From Chromobacterium phragmitis (GTDB lineage: Bacteria; Pseudomonadota; Gammaproteobacteria; Burkholderiales; Chromobacteriaceae): a stretch of 64,000 nucleotides of DNA. The position numbers and the translations under genes were made by a program. The notes beneath the pieces are model-generated. The model was given only the letters and a program-made list of their open reading frames with translations. It had not been told where the DNA came from and ran no database searches. Positions 15,482-23,584 of the stretch are shown piece by piece; position 1 is the first letter of the stretch, and the number at the start of each line of letters is the position of its first letter. The stretch lies in assembly GCF_003325475.1 (NCBI RefSeq), contig NZ_CP029495.1, positions 558,001 to 622,000 of the forward strand, written 5' to 3'.

Positions 15482-15949
15482 TTACATCTGCGCCTGCTGG
15501 TAGTTCTCCACGCCCATCAGCTCGATCAGCTTCAGTTGCTGCTCCAGCCAGTGCGCGTGGTCGTTTTCGGTTTCTTCCAGCAGCACCATCAGCGCGTCGC
15601 GGGTCACGTAGTCGCGCACGCTCTCGCAGTGGGCGATCACCTCCTTCAGCAAGGCGCCGACTCGGTACTCCACTTCCAGGTCGGCCTTCAGCATCGCCGG
15701 CACGTCCTCGCCCACCTTGATCGGCACGCGGCGGGCCACGTCGGGGCGGCCCTGCAAGAACAGGGTGCGGGCGATCAGCGTGCGCGCATGCTCCAGTTCA
15801 TCCTCGCGCTCGTGGTCGATGCGCTCGAACAGCTTGTTCAGCCCCATGTCCTTGTACATCTCGGCATGGATGAAATACTGGTCGGCGGCGGACAGCTCTT
15901 CGGCCAGCAGATCGTTGAGCAGCGCTATGGTCTTGGAATCGCCCTTCAT
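15482..15949 (-). CDS. bfr: Bacterioferritin
   Basis: 155 aa from the ATG at 15949 (AGGACA upstream). Ferroxidase ligands are present in LLAEELSAADQYFIHAEMY, ERIDHEREDELEHA and later CESVRDYV...LEETENDHAHWLEQQ. The family stores iron as a ferric mineral in a 24-mer. The position that is usually the haem-ligand Met (DEMKHA in E. coli) is Leu here (DELEHA), so this subunit probably does not ligate haem, as reported for one of the paired Neisseria bacterioferritin subunits. It lies next to feoAB, consistent with iron handling. Confidence 0.92.
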   Translation of the reverse strand: MKGDSKTIALLNDLLAEELSAADQYFIHAEMYKDMGLNKLFERIDHEREDELEHARTLIARTLFLQGRPDVARRVPIKVGEDVPAMLKADLEVEYRVGALLKEVIAHCESVRDYVTRDALMVLLEETENDHAHWLEQQLKLIELMGVENYQQAQM

Positions 15950-15996
15950 GTTCTTGTCCTGTCTTTCTGGGTCATGCAAACCGTCATTCTAGGCTT

Positions 15997-17766
15997 TCAG
16001 CGCAGCAGATGCACGCCTTGGTAGAAGACGAAGGACAGCGTCCAGGCCAGCAGCACCGACCAGGCCACCGACATCGCGGCGAAGCGCCAGCTCTTGGATT
16101 CGCGGTGCATCGCCGCCACCGTGGACAGGCAGGGCACGTACACCAGCGTGAAGATCAGGAAGCTCATCGCCGACACCCAGTCCAGATGCTGGACCAGCAC
16201 GCCGCCCAGCCCCGCCTCGGACACGCCGTAGATCACCGCCAGGCTGCCCAGCAGGATCTCCTTGGCGATGAAGCCGAACAGCAGCGCCACCGCCAGCTCG
16301 GCGCGTATGCCTATCGGGTTCAGCACCGGCGACATGGCCTCGCCCAGCGCGTAGGCCAGCGTTTTGCCGCCGCCCGCCGGGATATGGGTCAGCAGCCACA
16401 CCATCACCACCCCGGCCAGGATGAAGGTGGAGGCGAGGCGCAGAAAGGCGCTCACCTCTCCCGCCGCCCGCGTCAGCATGTGGCGCGCGCCGGGCAAGCG
16501 GTACGGCGGCACCTCCAGCAGAAAGGCCTCGTCGCCGCGATAGCGATGCTTGAACACCCAGGCGGTGATGATGGCGGCGACGAAGGTCATCAGATAAAGG
16601 CCGGACACCACCCACGGCGCCTGCGTCTTGCTGAACAGGATGCCGGCGAAGAACACCACCACCTGCAACCGCGCCGAGCACAGCGAGAACGGGATCACCA
16701 GCATGGTCAGCAGCCGCTGCTTGCGCTCGCGCATCACCCGCGTGCCCATGATGGCCGGCACATTGCAGCCGAATCCCATCAGCTGCATCACGAAGCCGCG
16801 GCCATCCAGCCCCAGCCGCGCCATCATCGCGTCGGTGAGGAAGGCCGCGCGCGCCAGGTAGCCGCTGTCTTCCACCATCGCCATCAGCACGAAAAACACG
16901 AACAGAATCGGCGCGAAGGTCAGCACCGTGGCCACGCCCTGCCACACGCCGTCCAGCAACAAACTTTGCAGAATGGCGGGCAAGGACGCTATCGCCGGCG
17001 CCAGCGCGCCATCCTTCACCCAGTCGAGCAAGCCGCCCACCGCCTCCTGCAGCGGCGTGCCGATCTGGTAAGTCAGATTGAACAGCAGCGCCATGAAGGC
17101 GAAGAACAGCGGCAAACCCAGCCACGGGTGCAGCAGCCAGCGGTCCACCTTCTCGGTCAGCAGCGTCGGCAGCACCGGCGGCAAGCGCCAGCAGCCTTCC
17201 AGCTTGCGGCGGGACAGGTCGATCGCCCGCTGCGACTCCGGCACCTTCTCCAGCTGCGCGTGCGCGGCCGGCCCGGCGCCAGCAGCCAGCCGATTCAAGC
17301 CGTCCATCAGCCTGGGCCAGCCCTCCATCCGCTTGGCGGACGCCAGCACAACCGGCGTCCGCAGCCGCTCGGCCAACCCGTCTACATCCACGGTCACGCC
17401 GAGCAGCTTGGCCTCGTCGGCCATGTTCAGCACCACCAGGCTGGGCAGCCCGCTGGCGATCACCTGCAGCGCCAGCGGCAACTGGCGGTCCAGCTGGCTG
17501 GCGTTGAGCACCAGCACCGCGCCGTCGAACGGCGTGGACAGCAGCACGTCCCGCACCACCGCCTCGTCATCGCTGTAGCCGGTGAGGTCGTTGACGCCGG
17601 GCAGATCGATCAGCTCCACCATCTTGCCGCCCAAGAGCAGACGCGAGCTGATCAGCTCCACGGTCAGGCCGGGCCAGTTGCCCACCCGCTGCGACATGCC
17701 GGTCAGGCGGTTGAACAGGGTGGACTTGCCGGTATTGGGCAGGCCTATCAGGGCGAAGCGCTTCAT
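15997..17766 (-). CDS. feoB: Ferrous iron transporter FeoB
   Basis: 589 aa from the ATG at 17766, overlapping the end of feoA by 4 bp (ATGA); long upstream in-frame codons belong to the feoA region. The N-terminal G domain has G1 GLPNTGKST, G2 Thr in RVGNWPGLTVE, G3 DLPG and G4 NMADE. Membrane gate motifs GCNVPAIMGTR and PCLSTVAAM are present. It imports Fe(II) across the inner membrane. It is shorter than E. coli FeoB (773 aa), and no feoC is present. Confidence 0.95.
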   Translation of the reverse strand: MKRFALIGLPNTGKSTLFNRLTGMSQRVGNWPGLTVELISSRLLLGGKMVELIDLPGVNDLTGYSDDEAVVRDVLLSTPFDGAVLVLNASQLDRQLPLALQVIASGLPSLVVLNMADEAKLLGVTVDVDGLAERLRTPVVLASAKRMEGWPRLMDGLNRLAAGAGPAAHAQLEKVPESQRAIDLSRRKLEGCWRLPPVLPTLLTEKVDRWLLHPWLGLPLFFAFMALLFNLTYQIGTPLQEAVGGLLDWVKDGALAPAIASLPAILQSLLLDGVWQGVATVLTFAPILFVFFVLMAMVEDSGYLARAAFLTDAMMARLGLDGRGFVMQLMGFGCNVPAIMGTRVMRERKQRLLTMLVIPFSLCSARLQVVVFFAGILFSKTQAPWVVSGLYLMTFVAAIITAWVFKHRYRGDEAFLLEVPPYRLPGARHMLTRAAGEVSAFLRLASTFILAGVVMVWLLTHIPAGGGKTLAYALGEAMSPVLNPIGIRAELAVALLFGFIAKEILLGSLAVIYGVSEAGLGGVLVQHLDWVSAMSFLIFTLVYVPCLSTVAAMHRESKSWRFAAMSVAWSVLLAWTLSFVFYQGVHLLR

Positions 17767-17993
17767 GCCGCGGCCCTCACCTGGATCTTGCGCGCCAGGC
17801 TGCGGCGCAGCAGGAAGCGGGTGGCGCCCACCTCCAGCAGCAGCGGCCCGCCCAGCGGCGCGGCGCGGCGCAGATGAAAACGGCTGCCCGGCACCAGGCC
17901 GAAGGCAGCCACGCGGCGAAACGCCTCGTCGCTCAGATCCAGCCGGTCCACCACGCCGTGGGCGCCGGCCGGGAAGCCATCCAGTGACTGCAT
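17763..17993 (-). CDS. feoA: Ferrous iron transport accessory protein FeoA
   Basis: 76 aa from the ATG at 17993, the normal FeoA length; earlier in-frame starts would run through the Fur-like box at 18009-18027. It has the SH3-like beta-barrel pattern with LSDEAFRRVAAFGLVPGSRFHLRRAAPLGGPLLL, split here as LSDEAFRRVAAFGL and VPGSRFHLRRAAPLGG. It overlaps feoB by 4 bp, so the two are translationally coupled. The role is to support FeoB. Confidence 0.88.
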   Translation of the reverse strand: MQSLDGFPAGAHGVVDRLDLSDEAFRRVAAFGLVPGSRFHLRRAAPLGGPLLLEVGATRFLLRRSLARKIQVRAAA

Positions 17994-18008
17994 AGGAAAT
18001 CCCGATGT

Positions 18009-18027
18009 AATGCGAATAGTTTGCATT
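18009..18027 (-). promoter_or_regulatory. Fur-like box upstream of feoAB
   Basis: AATGCGAATAGTTTGCATT is a 7-1-7-type inverted repeat (TGCGAAT-A-GTTTGCA) with AATG/CATT ends, similar to Fur operators. It sits 16 bp upstream of the feoA start, well placed to repress the operon. Confidence 0.6.
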
Positions 18028-18232
18028 AGTATATCGAAGGCCAATCGCGCCGGATGCGGCATATTGCCGCAATCCCGCGAGCGCTTGACTTCGGTCAAGC
18101 CCGCCATGATGCCGCAAACCGGCCCTTCAGGCGACCCTCCATGCCGGCGGCGCGGATTTCAGCCACCCGACATGGCGCGAAGCGGGTAAAATCGGCAGCC
18201 ATCGCATACATCGACACAACGGGCCCACGACT

Positions 18233-18805
18233 ATGAGCATCAAATCGGACAAGTGGATACGCCGGATGGCCGCCGAGCACGGCATGATCGAGCCGTTCGA
18301 GGCCAACCAGGTGAAAGCGGCCGCCGACGGCCAGAAGCTGATTTCCTACGGCACCTCCAGCTACGGCTACGATATCCGCTGCGCCGACGAATTCAAGGTG
18401 TTCACCAACATCAACAGCACCATCGTCGACCCGAAGAGCTTCGACCCCAACTCCTTCGTCGAAGTCTCCGGCAAGGGCTATTGCATCATCCCGCCCAACA
18501 GCTTCGCGCTGGCCCGCACGGTGGAATACTTCCGCATCCCGCGCTCGGTGCTGACCGTCTGCCTGGGCAAATCCACCTACGCCCGCTGCGGCATCATCGT
18601 CAACGTCACCCCGTTCGAGCCGGAATGGGAAGGCTACGTGACGCTGGAGTTCTCCAACACCACGCCGCTGCCGGCCAAGATCTACGCCAACGAGGGCGTG
18701 GCGCAGGTGCTGTTCTTCGAATCCGACGAAGTCTGCGACGTGTCCTACAAAGACCGCGCCGGCAAGTATCAGGGCCAGGTGGGCGTCACGCTGCCGCGTC
18801 CGTAA
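18233..18805 (+). CDS. dcd: dCTP deaminase
   Basis: 190 aa. MSIKSDKWIRRMAAEHGMIEPFE and the core TSSYGYDIRC...GKSTYARCGIIVNVTPFEPEWEGYVTLE match Dcd (pieces given separately: TSSYGYDIR, GKSTYARCGIIVN, TPFEPEWEGYVTLE). The conserved Glu in the last motif is the catalytic base. It converts dCTP to dUTP for dTMP synthesis. It is a single gene with its own terminator, divergent from feoAB. Confidence 0.96.
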   Translation: MSIKSDKWIRRMAAEHGMIEPFEANQVKAAADGQKLISYGTSSYGYDIRCADEFKVFTNINSTIVDPKSFDPNSFVEVSGKGYCIIPPNSFALARTVEYFRIPRSVLTVCLGKSTYARCGIIVNVTPFEPEWEGYVTLEFSNTTPLPAKIYANEGVAQVLFFESDEVCDVSYKDRAGKYQGQVGVTLPRP

Positions 18806-18824
18806 GCGCCGCGATTTTCGCGAC

Positions 18825-18853
18825 AAGGGATGGCCAGGCGGCCATCCCTTTTT
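18825..18853 (+). terminator. Intrinsic terminator of dcd
   Basis: Perfect 11-bp stem AAGGGATGGCC / GGCCATCCCTT with loop AGGC, followed by TTTTTC. Confidence 0.92.
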
Positions 18854-19076
18854 CTTTGCCCCGCGCGCAAAAGCCGCTCGCATTTTTCGGCATCTGTTCT
18901 AGGCTAAACAAAGGGTTAGCTGACATCCCGGTTGTGCCGACCCTTTGCACAGCAAGCTGTTTCTTCTTGGGGCGTCGCGGTTCCCCCTTGCCGCTGCGCC
19001 CCCTTTTTATGCCTTCGCGCTTGCCAGGCCGCCGCCGCGCCGCCATCATCTTTTTTTGTCCCCATTTTCTCCGCGC

Positions 19077-19553
19077 ATGAGCATCTACGATTACGCCTTC
19101 CGCCGGCTGGACGGCGGCGAACAGCCGCTGGCCGCCTACCGCGGCCGCGTGCTGCTGCTGGTCAATACCGCCAGCCGCTGCGGCTTCACGCCGCAATACG
19201 ATGGCCTGCAAAAACTGCACGCAGCCTACTCGGAGCAGGGCCTGACGGTGATAGGCTTTCCCTGCAACCAGTTCGGCGCGCAGGAACCCGGCTCCGCCGG
19301 CGACATCGCCTCCTTTTGCCGGAAAAACTATGGCGTGGATTTCCTGATGGCGGACAAGGTGGACGTCAACGGCGCCGGCGCCCATCCGCTGTGGCAATAC
19401 CTGAAGCGGCAGAAGCGCGGCTTGCTGGGACGGCCTGTCCGCTGGAACTTCAGCAAATTCCTGGTGGACCGCGACGGCCGGGTGGTCGCGCGCTTCGCCC
19501 CGTTCACCCGGCCGGACAAGTTGGCCGCCAGAATTGAAGCGCTGCTGGCATGA
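19077..19553 (+). CDS. Glutathione peroxidase-family thiol peroxidase
   Basis: 158 aa from the ATG at 19077. Family motifs are NTASRCGFTPQYDGLQ with the peroxidatic Cys (not selenocysteine), GFPCNQFGAQEPGS with the conserved Gln and a second Cys, and WNFSKFLVDRDG. It reduces hydrogen or organic peroxides using thioredoxin or glutathione. It has no partner genes; a hairpin follows the stop. The 270 bp upstream hold no other gene. Confidence 0.92.
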   Translation: MSIYDYAFRRLDGGEQPLAAYRGRVLLLVNTASRCGFTPQYDGLQKLHAAYSEQGLTVIGFPCNQFGAQEPGSAGDIASFCRKNYGVDFLMADKVDVNGAGAHPLWQYLKRQKRGLLGRPVRWNFSKFLVDRDGRVVARFAPFTRPDKLAARIEALLA

Positions 19554-19555
19554 AA

Positions 19556-19578
19556 AGAGCCGGGCAAGGCCCGGCTCT
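19556..19578 (+). terminator. Hairpin after glutathione peroxidase
   Basis: AGAGCCGGGC AAG GCCCGGCTCT forms a 10-bp stem directly after the stop; the following sequence is only weakly T-rich. Confidence 0.65.
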
Positions 19579-19618
19579 GTCGCCGCCTTCTTGGCGGCCC
19601 TGCGGGGACGCGCCCCGC

Positions 19619-19906
19619 TCACGCGCATGAGTCGATATTGCGCCTGGCGCTCATCGCCAACAGGTCCAAGTCGTCGTCCAGATGCTCCTGGATGTCGACC
19701 AAGGCCGCTCGCAACACCGCGGCGGCCAGCACGGTTTGGTCGCCGTTGAACACATGGGCCAGCACTCTCAATTCGCGACACGCGGTGATGTCCAACGGCA
19801 CCTCCAGACTGCGCACCGTCGTCAGCGTCACCTCCGCCATCGCGTCGGGTCTGCCCGCCCGCTGCGCCTCCAGCTCCGCCAACAAGGTTTTCAAGGCCAG
19901 TCCCAT
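19619..19906 (-). CDS. Small protein of unknown function, paralogue of the upstream gene
   Basis: 95 aa from the ATG at 19906, behind GGGAGGCAGAG. It is acidic and predicted mostly helical. Its segment ELRVLAHVFNGDQTVLAAAV...AALVDIQEHLDDDLDLLA aligns with ELRALAAAFGSSSEDMAGKL...AIADAWEALDDGQMLRA of the next gene. No catalytic motif or membrane segment is seen. The layout E-L-R-x-L-A-x-x-F is faintly like ribbon-helix-helix proteins, but this is too weak to assign. It forms a two-gene unit with 20015-20287. Confidence 0.55.
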   Translation of the reverse strand: MGLALKTLLAELEAQRAGRPDAMAEVTLTTVRSLEVPLDITACRELRVLAHVFNGDQTVLAAAVLRAALVDIQEHLDDDLDLLAMSARRNIDSCA

Positions 19907-20014
19907 CTCTGCCTCCCTGCTCTCGTTTTCCCACGCCGGGCGTGGCCCGGCCCCCGCGGCCTGTCTCATCCCGCGCCCGCCGGCCGCCAGCCGGGCGTGG
20001 TCATCGCCGTTTCG

Positions 20015-20287
20015 TCAGTCGTCTCCGTCCAACAGCCGCCGGCAAGCCCGGGTGGCGCGCAGCATCTGGCCATCGTCCAGCGCCTCCCAAGCGTCGGCTA
20101 TCGCCGCGCCCAGCAGCTTGCCCGCCATATCCTCGCTGCTGCTCCCGAACGCCGCAGCCAACGCCCGCAACTCCAGCGCCAGCTCGCCCGGCAACGCGGC
20201 CTCCAACCGCCGCGCGGCCTCAGGAGCGCCCGGCCACGCGCCAGACTCGCCCAAGCCGGAGACCAGCCTCTCCATGCTATTGCCCAT
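20015..20287 (-). CDS. Small protein of unknown function, paralogue of the downstream gene
   Basis: 90 aa from the ATG at 20287, behind GGAGAAGGGCG. It is helical and Ala/Leu-rich with no signal or membrane segment. ALELRALAAAFGSSSEDMAG and AIADAWEALDDGQMLRATRA match the neighbouring 95-aa protein, suggesting an old tandem duplication. It is separated by 108 bp from the second gene and lies just upstream of nothing else on the strand except the deacetylase gene further right. The function is unknown. Confidence 0.55.
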   Translation of the reverse strand: MGNSMERLVSGLGESGAWPGAPEAARRLEAALPGELALELRALAAAFGSSSEDMAGKLLGAAIADAWEALDDGQMLRATRACRRLLDGDD

Positions 20288-20383
20288 CGCCCTTCTCCGT
20301 TTCCGCTTCCGCGCCAGCGGCACCCGCCGTCCTGGCGGCGAAAGACTCTTTGAACATAGGTCAGCACAGCTCAAAAATCTGTA

Positions 20384-21415
20384 TCAGCCCCGCGCCTCGA
20401 AGCCCGCCAGCACATTGACGACATGGGTGCCGACCGGCTCCACCGCGTAGCCGCCCTCCAGGCAGAACAGGGTCGGCAGTTTCAGCCCCGCCAGTCGCGC
20501 GCCCAGTGTGACGAAGTCGGGGGAGTCGAGCTGGAAGCGCGAGATCGGATCGCCCTGATAGGTGTCCACGCCCAGCGACACCACCAACGCCTCGGCGCCG
20601 AAGCGGGCGATCTGCTCCAACGCGCAATCCAGCGCCACGAACCAAGTGCTGACGCAGGAGCCGGCCGGCAACGGAAAGTTGAAGTTGTAGCCCAGACCCT
20701 CGCCCTCCCCCTTCTCGTCGGCGAAGCCGAGGAAAAACGGGTACTCGGTGCGGGGGTCGCCGTGTATGGACAGGAACAGCACGTCGGCGCGCGGATAAAA
20801 GATGTCCTGAGTGCCGTTGCCGTGGTGATAATCGACGTCCAGCACTGCCACCTTGCGCAGGCCGCGGTCGCGCAGCGACTGGGCGGCGATGGCGGCGTTG
20901 TTGAAGAAGCAATAGCCGCCGCAGTAGTCGCGCGCCGCGTGGTGGCCGGGCGGCCGGGTCAGCGCGAATACCGCCCGTTCGCCGCCCATCAGCCGGTCGG
21001 CAGCGGTCAGCGCGGTGTCGGCGGCGGCGGTCGCCGCCTGCCAGGTGCCGGCGGTGATCGGCGTGCCGCAATCCATCGAGTAATAGCAGAGCTGGCCTTC
21101 CACATGCTCGGGAACAGCCTCGCGCAGGCGGCGGACCTGCCACATCTTGGGCAGCGCGTCGTAGTCGCGGCCCAGCGCGCTCCAGCGCGGCCAGGCGGTT
21201 TCCAGGAAACGGACGTAGCCGGCGTCATGCACGCGCAGGATAGGGTCCGCGCCGTGGCGGCTCGGGTGGATGACATCGCCCAGCTCTCGCTCGCGCACGG
21301 CGGCCAACACCATGTCGGCGCGGGACGGGGTTTCAAAACAGGGCTTGAGAGTGCCGTCTATCAGCTCGGCCTGGCCATGCTGCAGACGGTGGGAATCGGA
21401 ATAGACGGTGAGCAT
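20384..21415 (-). CDS. Acetylpolyamine amidohydrolase / class II histone-deacetylase-like enzyme
   Basis: 343 aa from the ATG at 21415 (a GTG 15 bp upstream is possible). HDAC-fold motifs are present: LTRPPGHHAARDYCGGYCFFNN (HH pair, here LTRPPGHHAARDYCGG), VLDVDYHHGNGTQDIFY with the zinc-binding Asp and His, and LVVSLGVDTYQGDP with the second Asp. Length and motifs match the bacterial acetylpolyamine deacetylases (AphA type), which release acetate from acetylated putrescine or cadaverine. Other acyl substrates are possible. Confidence 0.88.
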   Translation of the reverse strand: MLTVYSDSHRLQHGQAELIDGTLKPCFETPSRADMVLAAVRERELGDVIHPSRHGADPILRVHDAGYVRFLETAWPRWSALGRDYDALPKMWQVRRLREAVPEHVEGQLCYYSMDCGTPITAGTWQAATAAADTALTAADRLMGGERAVFALTRPPGHHAARDYCGGYCFFNNAAIAAQSLRDRGLRKVAVLDVDYHHGNGTQDIFYPRADVLFLSIHGDPRTEYPFFLGFADEKGEGEGLGYNFNFPLPAGSCVSTWFVALDCALEQIARFGAEALVVSLGVDTYQGDPISRFQLDSPDFVTLGARLAGLKLPTLFCLEGGYAVEPVGTHVVNVLAGFEARG

Positions 21416-21509
21416 GATGTTTTCCAGCACGGAAAACCTTATGCTCCCGCCATCCTCTCATCGGGGTCAAACAGAGATGGGCGCAAACTTGCGCCAGGAC
21501 AAGCGCGGG

Positions 21510-21914
21510 TCAGGCCAGTTGGCCGGAAACGTAATACCAGCGGCCATCCTCACGCACGAAGCGGCTGGCCTCATGCATGCGCTCGGCCTTGCCGCCCACC
21601 TTGCAGCGGGCGACGAACTCCACCACGCCTTCGCTGTCGCCTTCCCGTCCCGCTTCGCAGCGAAGGATTTCCAGGGCGATCCATTTCACTACGCCGGCGT
21701 CTTCTTCCAGGCCCAGCGTTTCCGGCCGGGTAGAAGAGTGCCAGGTCGCGAGCAGATAGTCCTCCAGCCCCAGCGCGAAAGCGCTGTAGCGCGAGCGCAT
21801 CAGGGCTTCGGCGGTCGGGGCAGGCGGCGCGCCGGGAGGATGGTAACGGCCGCAACAGGCGGCCAGGCTCTCTCCGCCGCAAGGACAGGCGGCGGCTTGT
21901 TTCTTCGGCTTCAT
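21510..21914 (-). CDS. ychJ: YchJ-family SEC-C-type protein
   Basis: 134 aa. The start ATG at 21914 shares one base with the stop of the upstream lipoprotein gene (TGATG). ACPCGGESLAACCGRYH at the N-terminus is a SEC-C-like zinc motif, followed by the conserved ALMRSRYSAFALGLEDYLLATWH of YchJ. The function of the family is unknown; the zinc motif suggests a binding role. It is translationally coupled to the lipoprotein gene. Confidence 0.86.
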   Translation of the reverse strand: MKPKKQAAACPCGGESLAACCGRYHPPGAPPAPTAEALMRSRYSAFALGLEDYLLATWHSSTRPETLGLEEDAGVVKWIALEILRCEAGREGDSEGVVEFVARCKVGGKAERMHEASRFVREDGRWYYVSGQLA

Positions 21915-22387
21915 CAGTATCCCAGCGGCGGCAAACCGTATAGCTTGAGCAGGAAATTGGTGAACGCCGGGTCGGCAGGCTTGGGGGAATACTTGGGCCA
22001 GCGGCGCATCCATTCGCGCAGATGCGCCTCCAGCTTGGCGCGGAAGGCGTCGGAGTCGATGCGGCCGTTGTCGCGGTCGGCAGTCAGCTGGCGGTAAACG
22101 GCGAAGTTGTCGTTGTCCACCGCGTTGGCGCCGGCGATGCGCAGCCGGGCGGCGCCCAGCTGATCGGCCGCGGCGGTGCGGGTCAGTTCGCCGGACTTGA
22201 CCTTGTCGGCCAGCCGGTTGGCCTCGGCCAGCAGCAGGTCAACCTTGCCGGTTGCGCGCGGCGGCGCGGATTGCGCGGGTCGGGACGCGCCGCCGGCGCC
22301 GGAATGGATGGGCGCGCCGAGCTGCTGCAGCGCGCTGCACGCAGTCAGCGAGCCCAGCAGGGAGAAAGCGAAGAGCTGTCTTTTCAT
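21914..22387 (-). CDS. Small lipoprotein of unknown function
   Basis: 157 aa from the ATG at 22387. MKRQLFAFSLLGSLTACSALQQ is a lipoprotein signal with lipobox LTAC. The mature part is charged and helical, including VDLLLAEANRLADKVKSGEL and a Pro-rich C-terminus ending LYGLPPLGY. It is likely anchored in the outer membrane facing the periplasm. No domain is recognised. It overlaps ychJ by one base, which only says the two are co-translated. Confidence 0.72.
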   Translation of the reverse strand: MKRQLFAFSLLGSLTACSALQQLGAPIHSGAGGASRPAQSAPPRATGKVDLLLAEANRLADKVKSGELTRTAAADQLGAARLRIAGANAVDNDNFAVYRQLTADRDNGRIDSDAFRAKLEAHLREWMRRWPKYSPKPADPAFTNFLLKLYGLPPLGY

Positions 22388-22484
22388 GGCGGCCATTGTA
22401 GCCCGCCCTGCCCGCGCGCCGTCAACGGCAAACGTATTGCGATCGTTTGCGCGAACGCCGAGGCCCGCGCGCCGAACGCCGCGA

Positions 22485-23417
22485 TCAGCCCAGATGCTCG
22501 AACAGCGCGGTGGACAGATAACGCTCGCCGAAGGACGGAATCACCACCACGATCAGCTTGCCGGCGTTTTCCGGACGCTTGGCCAGTTGCAGCGCCGACC
22601 ATACCGCCGCGCCCGAGGAAATGCCCACCAGGATGCCCTCCTGGGTGGCTACATCGCGCGCGGTTTGCAGCGCATCCTCGTTTTTGACGCGGATGATCTC
22701 GTCGTAGATGCCGGTATTGAGGATGGCCGGCACGAAGCCCGCGCCGATGCCCTGGATGGGGTGCGGCCCCTTGGCCCCGCCCGACAGCACCGGCGACGCG
22801 TCCGGCTCCACCGCCACGACTTGCACGCCGGGCTTGCGCGCCTTCAGCACTTCGCCGACGCCGGTGATGGTGCCGCCGGTGCCCACGCCGGCCACGAAGA
22901 TGTCCACTTGGCCGTCGGTATCGTTCCACACCTCTTCCGCGGTGGTGTGGCGGTGGATCTCGGGATTGGCCGGATTTTCGAATTGCTGCGGCATGAAGTA
23001 GGTGTCCGGGTACTCGTCGACCAGCGCCTTGGCTTTGGCGATGGCGCCGCCCATGCCATCCGGCCCCGGCGTCAGGATCAGCTCCGCGCCGTAGGCTTTC
23101 AGCAACTGGCGGCGCTCCTTGCTCATCGTTTCCGGCATGGTGATCACCAGCTTGTAGCCGCGGGCGGCGCACACCATGGCCAGCCCGATGCCGGTGTTGC
23201 CGGAGGTGGGCTCCACGATCACGGTGTCAGGCTGGATCTTGCCGGCCTTCTCCGCCGCGTCCAGCATCGCCACCGCGATGCGGTCCTTGACGCTGTGAGC
23301 CGGATTGTAGAATTCCAGCTTGGCGACGACGGTGGCGCCCGCGCCCTCGGCGACGCGGTTGAGCCTGACCAGCGGAGTGTTGCCGATCAAATCGGTGATG
23401 GTATTGGCGATGCGCAT
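22485..23417 (-). CDS. cysK: Cysteine synthase A (O-acetylserine sulfhydrylase)
   Basis: 310 aa from the ATG at 23417 behind GAGGAATAAG. PLP Lys in NPAHSVKDRIA, the substrate loop PTSGNTGIGLA, the phosphate loop GVGTGGTITGVG and the Ser in GISSGAA are all present. It makes cysteine from O-acetylserine and sulfide. It lies apart from the cysH/cysI operon. The CysK type is favoured over CysM by length and motif spacing. Confidence 0.93.
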   Translation of the reverse strand: MRIANTITDLIGNTPLVRLNRVAEGAGATVVAKLEFYNPAHSVKDRIAVAMLDAAEKAGKIQPDTVIVEPTSGNTGIGLAMVCAARGYKLVITMPETMSKERRQLLKAYGAELILTPGPDGMGGAIAKAKALVDEYPDTYFMPQQFENPANPEIHRHTTAEEVWNDTDGQVDIFVAGVGTGGTITGVGEVLKARKPGVQVVAVEPDASPVLSGGAKGPHPIQGIGAGFVPAILNTGIYDEIIRVKNEDALQTARDVATQEGILVGISSGAAVWSALQLAKRPENAGKLIVVVIPSFGERYLSTALFEHLG

Positions 23418-23584
23418 GATCTTATTCCTCATCCTGCTAAAATGACGATGCCGATATTCCACGGCATCATAATCAATCCGGCGCGGCCGCCCTAATATTG
23501 TTTGCTTCTATCCAGCAAACCAAACTCGGGCGGCCCCCTCTAAACCGCTTTGTTATAGTCAATGCAAACACAGGCAAGGTTCAT

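Noticed and set aside
16009..17877. 622-aa plus-strand ORF opposite feoB
   Set aside because: It is the complement shadow of feoB with low-complexity His/Gln/Arg composition.
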